DNA of 64,000 nucleotides from Ectobacillus panaciterrae DSM 19096 (GTDB lineage: Bacteria; Bacillota; Bacilli; Bacillales; Bacillaceae_G), in the NCBI RefSeq assembly GCF_000430785.1, contig NZ_AUMR01000015.1, positions 1 through 64,000 on the forward strand. The letters run 5' to 3'. A program made the translations under genes and the position numbers. Position 1 is the first letter of the stretch. Every line of letters begins with the position of its first letter. A model generated the notes under the pieces. It made no database searches. It had not been told where the DNA came from and saw only the letters and a program-made list of their open reading frames with translations. This document shows positions 60,248-64,000 of the stretch, in pieces.

Positions 60248-60967
60248 ATGGCTACCTCAGTAAAAGAACAATCGTATCAACGAAAATCTGCTCTGGTTGC
60301 TGGCACATCACTTATCATCATGGCACTTGCTGCATTTTTTTCCTATGGCTTTGCCCATGGAAGTCTTGTGGTGCAAGGGGATGCCAGCGCCACTTTTAAT
60401 AACATTAAGTCATCAAATATGCTTTTCAAAGCTGAAATCTTTGGCTGGGTCATCATCCTAATCACTGACATTGTGGTCGCCTGGGCTTTCTACATCTTTC
60501 TGAAGCCAATTAATAAAAGCCTTTCATTGCTCGGGGCATGGTTCCGTCTTACTTATGCGACTATATTGGGAATTGCCATACTGAATTTGATCTTTGTATT
60601 GCTTCTCTCGAAAAGTACAGACTATTTATCATTATTTAAAACCGATCAACTTCAGGCACATATGATGTTGTTTCTTGAAGCATTTGAATCTATTTGGTCT
60701 ATAGGATTGATCATTTTTGGCGGGCATCTCATGATTGTAGGCTATTTGGTTTTCAAATCAGACAGAATACCTAAAGTCATTAGCGTCTTATTGTTGCTTG
60801 CTTCAATAGGCTATATTGTCATTAACTTATTTAACACGATTCTTTCACAATATAATGCGGTAATTTCAATTCTTAAAATTGTATTTAATGTACCAATGAT
60901 TGTAGGAGAATTGGGCTTTGGTATATGGCTGCTATTCAGAGGAGGAAAAGTCCCTAAAGATGTATAA
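60248..60967 (+). CDS. DUF4386 membrane protein
   Basis: 239 aa, six membrane helices, with DUF4386 marks (RKSALVAGTSLIIMALAAFFSYGF near the start, FKAEIFGWVIILITDIVVAWAFYIFLKPINKSLSLLGAWFRLTYATILG in the middle, IWSIGLIIFGGHLMIVGYLVFKS). Function unknown. TAGGAGGGTATATT precedes the ATG. Convergent with a Crp-family regulator; such pairs are common but the link is not established. Confidence 0.9.
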   Translation: MATSVKEQSYQRKSALVAGTSLIIMALAAFFSYGFAHGSLVVQGDASATFNNIKSSNMLFKAEIFGWVIILITDIVVAWAFYIFLKPINKSLSLLGAWFRLTYATILGIAILNLIFVLLLSKSTDYLSLFKTDQLQAHMMLFLEAFESIWSIGLIIFGGHLMIVGYLVFKSDRIPKVISVLLLLASIGYIVINLFNTILSQYNAVISILKIVFNVPMIVGELGFGIWLLFRGGKVPKDV

Positions 60968-60974
60968 CAACTTC

Positions 60975-61571
60975 CTAAAATTTATCTTTATTGATTCTCT
61001 TCTTGATTCTACTTAATGATTCTGGGGTAATACCAAGATAACTCGCCAATTGATGTTGGGGTACACGATCGACTAAATGAGGTCGTTTTCGTATTAGCGC
61101 TTTGTAGCGTTCTTCTGGTGTAGATGCAATAAATGAAGCCAATTCATCTTGTACCTCACCAAAGTTGTGCTCGATCATCTTGCGTGTCATTGTTTCCAAT
61201 TGTGAATATTTGTTATACATGTCCTTTTCGGAGTCAAGGTCACCAACGACCAATATACAGTCTTCTAGACAAGTTAAAGAGTACGCGGATGACTTATCCT
61301 GTCTATGATGATTGAAATTCGAAATGGCTTGTTCTTCTGTGTAGAAATTGGATGTGACCTCTTTTCCCGTTTCATCTATAGAATACTGTCTAACACATCC
61401 CTTCAATACAAAATAACATTTAGTAGGAACATCTCCTTGTCTAAGGAGTATTGTTCCTTTTTTATATTCTTCAATTTGTACATCTTCAACGATTGCCTGT
61501 TGTTCTTCTTCGTTTAGTGTTGTAAATCTAGTCATATACTTCATTAATATTTTTTTCATTTTCCTCTCCAT
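60975..61571 (-). CDS. Crp/Fnr-family transcriptional regulator
   Basis: 198 aa. Cyclic-nucleotide-binding-like beta-roll (about 25-115: KGTILLRQGDVPTKCYFVLKGCVRQYSIDETGKEV) and a C-terminal DNA-binding helix-turn-helix (QHQLASYLGITPESLSRIKKRI, about 172-193). No Cys cluster as in Fnr, so it is probably a ligand- or stress-type Crp. Start is ambiguous: ATG 61571 has AAAGGAG only four bases away, ATG 61559 has GGAGAGG three bases away. Confidence 0.9.
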   Translation of the reverse strand: MERKMKKILMKYMTRFTTLNEEEQQAIVEDVQIEEYKKGTILLRQGDVPTKCYFVLKGCVRQYSIDETGKEVTSNFYTEEQAISNFNHHRQDKSSAYSLTCLEDCILVVGDLDSEKDMYNKYSQLETMTRKMIEHNFGEVQDELASFIASTPEERYKALIRKRPHLVDRVPQHQLASYLGITPESLSRIKKRINKDKF

Positions 61572-61751
61572 TTAACTCCTTTAATTGAGTCATTATGATC
61601 AACATCATCTTTGTATTACAAAACTTCTTAGCAAGCTATTCAATAAATAGCTTTGAACTTTCTTTCTTCATTATAAACCTACATTAATATGTTAGTTGGA
61701 AAAAATAATTATTGTCACTTAACAGAGTGACGCCAAGAAACATAGAATTCT

Positions 61752-62036
61752 TTGAAACCAACTTATAAAGGAGAATACGGGCTCATCGGCACCCACTTCA
61801 TTCCGCTTTGTGTCGAGCACGGCATCGCAGAAATAACGGCGGCAAACATGCTTGCGACTATCGGTATTTTCGATTTAATCGGAACGATATTCTCCGGCTG
61901 GATGCGCACTGTCCTGAACAGCTACCATTATACATTTTTGCTTGCCGGAGCATTTTGCCTGCTGGCGACAGGAATTGTACTGCAAATTGGGAAGAAGAGC
62001 GTTAGCTATACCATATCTGCTGCAAAAGAACTATAA
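61752..62036 (+). pseudogene. MFS transporter remnant with internal deletion
   Basis: GLIGTHFIPLCVEHGIAEITAANMLATIGIFDLIGTIFSGW matches helix 7-8 of a major facilitator (monocarboxylate-type MFS). Instead of the usual SDR loop it then runs directly into MRTVLNSYHYTFLLAGAFCLLATGIVLQIG of the last two helices. The N-terminal half is absent and the region between two GW motifs is deleted in frame. No start codon with ribosome binding site fits. Confidence 0.75.
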
Positions 62037-62041
62037 ATACG

Positions 62042-62075
62042 AAAGCACCTGTATTGCAAGTACAGGTGCTTTTAC
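62042..62075. terminator. Bidirectional terminator
   Basis: AAAGCACCTGTA and TACAGGTGCTTT stem, between the MFS remnant and yhbE. Confidence 0.8.
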
Positions 62076-62756
62076 TTAAGAACCGACCTTTTCGGACTGC
62101 TTCACCTTTGCATCCTTATCCTGTTCAAACGACTCCTTATACTCAACAAGCTCTACTTCGCATCCTGTTCCAAGCTTCACACGATTGCCGCGCACGACCT
62201 TTGCCTTTGTATACTCCAAGTAAATATCGTCGCCTTCGACTGTATCCACAGTTAACTTATCACTGTAATTAAACATCGATTTAATCATTTCCTTCAAGCG
62301 GATAAAGGACATTTCCTTTTGAATGCGGATCGTCTCTCCGCCAATTTCTTTAACAGAGCATGCGCCGTACAAATCAATGTCAATAAAGCCCGCATTCAGC
62401 ATACCGCCGATTGTGAAGTGGCATTTTCCTGTGAAATTTTCCGCTTCACAATCCCCTTCAATTTTAACGAACCCTTCCACCTTGATGACTTCTCCGCTTA
62501 CTTTTCCTTTTACATCAGCCGAGCCTTGTATCTTCCATTCTCCCACTTCTAAATTCCCTTCCAATTTAGAAGCTCCGTTTACTGTCATCGTTTTAGCCTG
62601 CACATTTCCAAAGATGTCGCTCGCACCGTTCGTTTTGAACACATCACATGCGACATCTCCGTGAACCTGCCCTTTTCCGCTAATCTTCACTGCATCAAAT
62701 TCGCCGCCCCCGGCACTTCCAGATCCCGCGATGATTAAGTTTCTGCCTTTCTCCAT
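62076..62756 (-). CDS. yhbE: Bactofilin-like polymer-forming protein (YhbE type)
   Basis: 226 aa from ATG 62756. The bactofilin beta-helix spans about 10-135 with repeating short strands (NLIIAGSGSAGGGEFDAVKISGKGQVHGDVACDVFKTNGASDIFGNVQAKTMTVNG in its first part). A C-terminal extension (about 150-226) is charged. Bactofilins self-assemble into filaments at the membrane. Start is two bases after the yhbD stop; the pair is conserved in Bacillus, where yhbE and yhbF are linked to motility and stress. Confidence 0.87.
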   Translation of the reverse strand: MEKGRNLIIAGSGSAGGGEFDAVKISGKGQVHGDVACDVFKTNGASDIFGNVQAKTMTVNGASKLEGNLEVGEWKIQGSADVKGKVSGEVIKVEGFVKIEGDCEAENFTGKCHFTIGGMLNAGFIDIDLYGACSVKEIGGETIRIQKEMSFIRLKEMIKSMFNYSDKLTVDTVEGDDIYLEYTKAKVVRGNRVKLGTGCEVELVEYKESFEQDKDAKVKQSEKVGS

Positions 62757-62758
62757 CC

Positions 62759-63388
62759 TTATCCCTCCGTCACTTTTACTTTCAATTCTTCCATGCAGCT
62801 TCCCATGTGCAGGCGCGCCACAACTTTGCATCCCTTTTCTGCAGCCATGTCACTTCCATTCACGACAAGCAAGCAAACTGATATGCCCAACTTTCGCAGC
62901 ACAACGAATTCAAACGGCTTTTCTTGGAGCTTGGGGTAATGCTCCGAAACGACCTGTAGAATCGTTCTTCCTTCTTCTATGCTGATTTCACCTGAATGGA
63001 GCAGCTTATCTGCGACGTACAGAGGAAAAAGCAGTTCAAATGGCAAGCTCTCTTTCGCTCCGTATACTTGATCTCCTATTTCCAACACCACATTCGAAAC
63101 AATGTTACGTTTTACAATTTCGTCTTTGGACAAAGCAACATCAATTGGTGAAGAAGAAAACATGCCTGCTATTTCATCCAATGATAAATCATCCTTCATG
63201 TTTTGAATCTTATTGATTCGTGCCAACACCTCATACTTCGGGAAAAACGTCTCCTGTCCGGTAAACGCGGACTTTCGGATAAACCACTCTTCCGGAATAA
63301 GATTTTTCCGCTTCCAGCGGTACAACTGTCCGTATGAAATGCCAGTTAGCTCTAGAAGGTCTTTTTTTGAAATGAGATCCTTTTCCAT
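62759..63388 (-). CDS. yhbD: YhbD-family protein with MerR-like helix-turn-helix (DUF4004)
   Basis: 209 aa from ATG 63388 (AGAAAGGAGTGTCACGC upstream). Starts with a MerR-type helix-turn-helix (MEKDLISKKDLLELTGISYGQLYRWKRKNLI, 1-31) and continues as DUF4004 (PEEWFIRKSAFTGQETFFPKYEVLARI). Probably a transcriptional regulator or adaptor for the bactofilin encoded directly downstream. Confidence 0.87.
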   Translation of the reverse strand: MEKDLISKKDLLELTGISYGQLYRWKRKNLIPEEWFIRKSAFTGQETFFPKYEVLARINKIQNMKDDLSLDEIAGMFSSSPIDVALSKDEIVKRNIVSNVVLEIGDQVYGAKESLPFELLFPLYVADKLLHSGEISIEEGRTILQVVSEHYPKLQEKPFEFVVLRKLGISVCLLVVNGSDMAAEKGCKVVARLHMGSCMEELKVKVTEG

Positions 63389-63555
63389 GCGTGACACTCC
63401 TTTCTTGAAATCAGTGTAACATAACATTGTTACGTTGTTAAGCAAAAAAAGAAAAGATGGGCTATTTTTTATTCAACAAGTTTCATTGAAAACATCCCCC
63501 ATTTTGTTTAAAGAGTTAAAAATTGAAGAGATCATCCGATAACACGCTTTACATA

Positions 63556-63585
63556 GAAAAAGACTCGCCGCAGCGAGTCTTTTTC
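63556..63585 (-). terminator. Terminator of the GNAT gene
   Basis: AAAAAGACTCGC and GCGAGTCTTTTT form a 12-bp stem beyond the stop. Confidence 0.85.
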
Positions 63586-63586
63586 C

Positions 63587-64000
63587 TTATGTAACTACAA
63601 GCACCATTCGTGTCGTCTTTAATATGTAACCATGAAAATCATCGTCAAACTCATGCATTTGCACAAATCCTCTAGCTTCATAAAACCTTTTGCCTTTTTG
63701 ATTCTCTGATTCTACATTCACATATACTTTTTGAGCATTTTGCACAGCCTGCAGTCCCGCTTCTAGTAAAGCCGTTCCAATTCCTTGCTCTTGATAAGCA
63801 GGAAGCAAATAGATTGCACTCAACTCCATTTCCTTCTCTTCGTTTACATGCGGGAAATTAGCGAACCCGACAATTTTCCCGTCTGCTTCTGCCACAAACA
63901 TCAATGTATGCGCAACGCGGCGATGCATCATCTCATCTGAGTAGGCATAATCAAGAAAATGATCTTGAACCTCACGCGGGATCATGCCCTCATAAGTATC
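63587..64000 (-). CDS. GNAT-family N-acetyltransferase, 5' end beyond window
   Basis: At least 137 codons; the frame is open to the window edge with DTYEG before the MIPREVQDHFLDYA segment. GNAT proteins usually have about 25-30 residues more before this point, so the true start lies outside. Acetyl-CoA-binding motif A (LLPAYQEQGIGTALL) and motif B (NVESENQKGKRFYEARGFVQ) are clear. It acetylates an amino substrate that cannot be named. Own terminator. Confidence 0.9.
   Translation of the reverse strand, partial: DTYEGMIPREVQDHFLDYAYSDEMMHRRVAHTLMFVAEADGKIVGFANFPHVNEEKEMELSAIYLLPAYQEQGIGTALLEAGLQAVQNAQKVYVNVESENQKGKRFYEARGFVQMHEFDDDFHGYILKTTRMVLVVT

Overview
The window is chromosomal DNA of a spore-forming Bacillaceae bacterium. 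I did not assign a species. The evidence is the spore genes (sspN, sspO, sspP, tlp, a cotM-like coat gene, a SleL/YaaH-type cortex lytic enzyme), Gram-positive ribosome binding sites with several GTG/TTG starts, and gene order. Read right to left, ccdA-ccdC-yneK, cotM-sspP-sspO-acnA-yneN, tlp, yneP, yneR-plsY, yneT-parE-parC follow the Bacillus subtilis ccdA-to-parC block. Here that block is split by insertions, notably about 18 kb between the cotM-like gene and yneK, and by htrA/response regulator/nrdGD between yneT and plsY.

Layout. 0-3.2 kb is an accessory, decayed segment: a chimeric tRNA relic, solo IS6-type inverted repeats, a divergent HprK paralogue, a YjcZ-type spore peptide and a truncated flavohaemoglobin. 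3.3-8 kb holds a class A penicillin-binding protein, a haem O synthase and a divergent TetR regulator with a palindromic operator. 8.3-12.3 kb holds a mobile repeat and a cysteine-type sulfatase paired with its radical-SAM maturase. 12.5-19 kb holds msrA under a SAM riboswitch and a complete branched-chain amino acid ABC transporter (livKHMGF). 19.7-29.3 kb holds topoisomerase IV, a CoA-binding protein, an HtrA protease and a translationally coupled nrdD-nrdG-response regulator operon preceded by two NrdR-like boxes. 29.6-40 kb is the yne/spore/aconitase block. 40-50 kb holds an AlaX editing protein, a yjlC-ndh operon with a Rex-like site and a fatty acid/acyl-CoA catabolic operon that has lost coding sequence. 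50-57 kb holds a PP2C phosphatase, YitT, rhodanese and hutP-hutH (no hutUIG), then a repeat-rich zone. 57-64 kb holds yneK, ccdC, ccdA, a Crp-family regulator, a truncated MFS gene, the yhbD-yhbE pair and the end of a GNAT gene.

Two themes stand out. First, there is much gene decay: a tRNA-Thr/tRNA-Leu fusion, a selD relic that keeps an in-frame UGA (selenocysteine) codon, fragments of hmp, tnpB, an acyl-CoA ligase and an alpha/beta hydrolase, and two genes (3-hydroxyacyl-CoA dehydrogenase, MFS) that lost internal segments in frame. Second, there are dispersed non-coding repeats: a family of about 180 bp with inverted TATATA-type ends in four copies (MITE-like), a second palindromic repeat family in three copies, and a lone IS200/IS605-type right-end hairpin.

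Control elements readable from the sequence include a SAM riboswitch, a HutP-type terminator, cre-like sites, a Rex-like site, NrdR-like boxes and 11-bp-phased direct repeats ahead of htrA. All functional calls rest on motif recognition and context; no database search was run.
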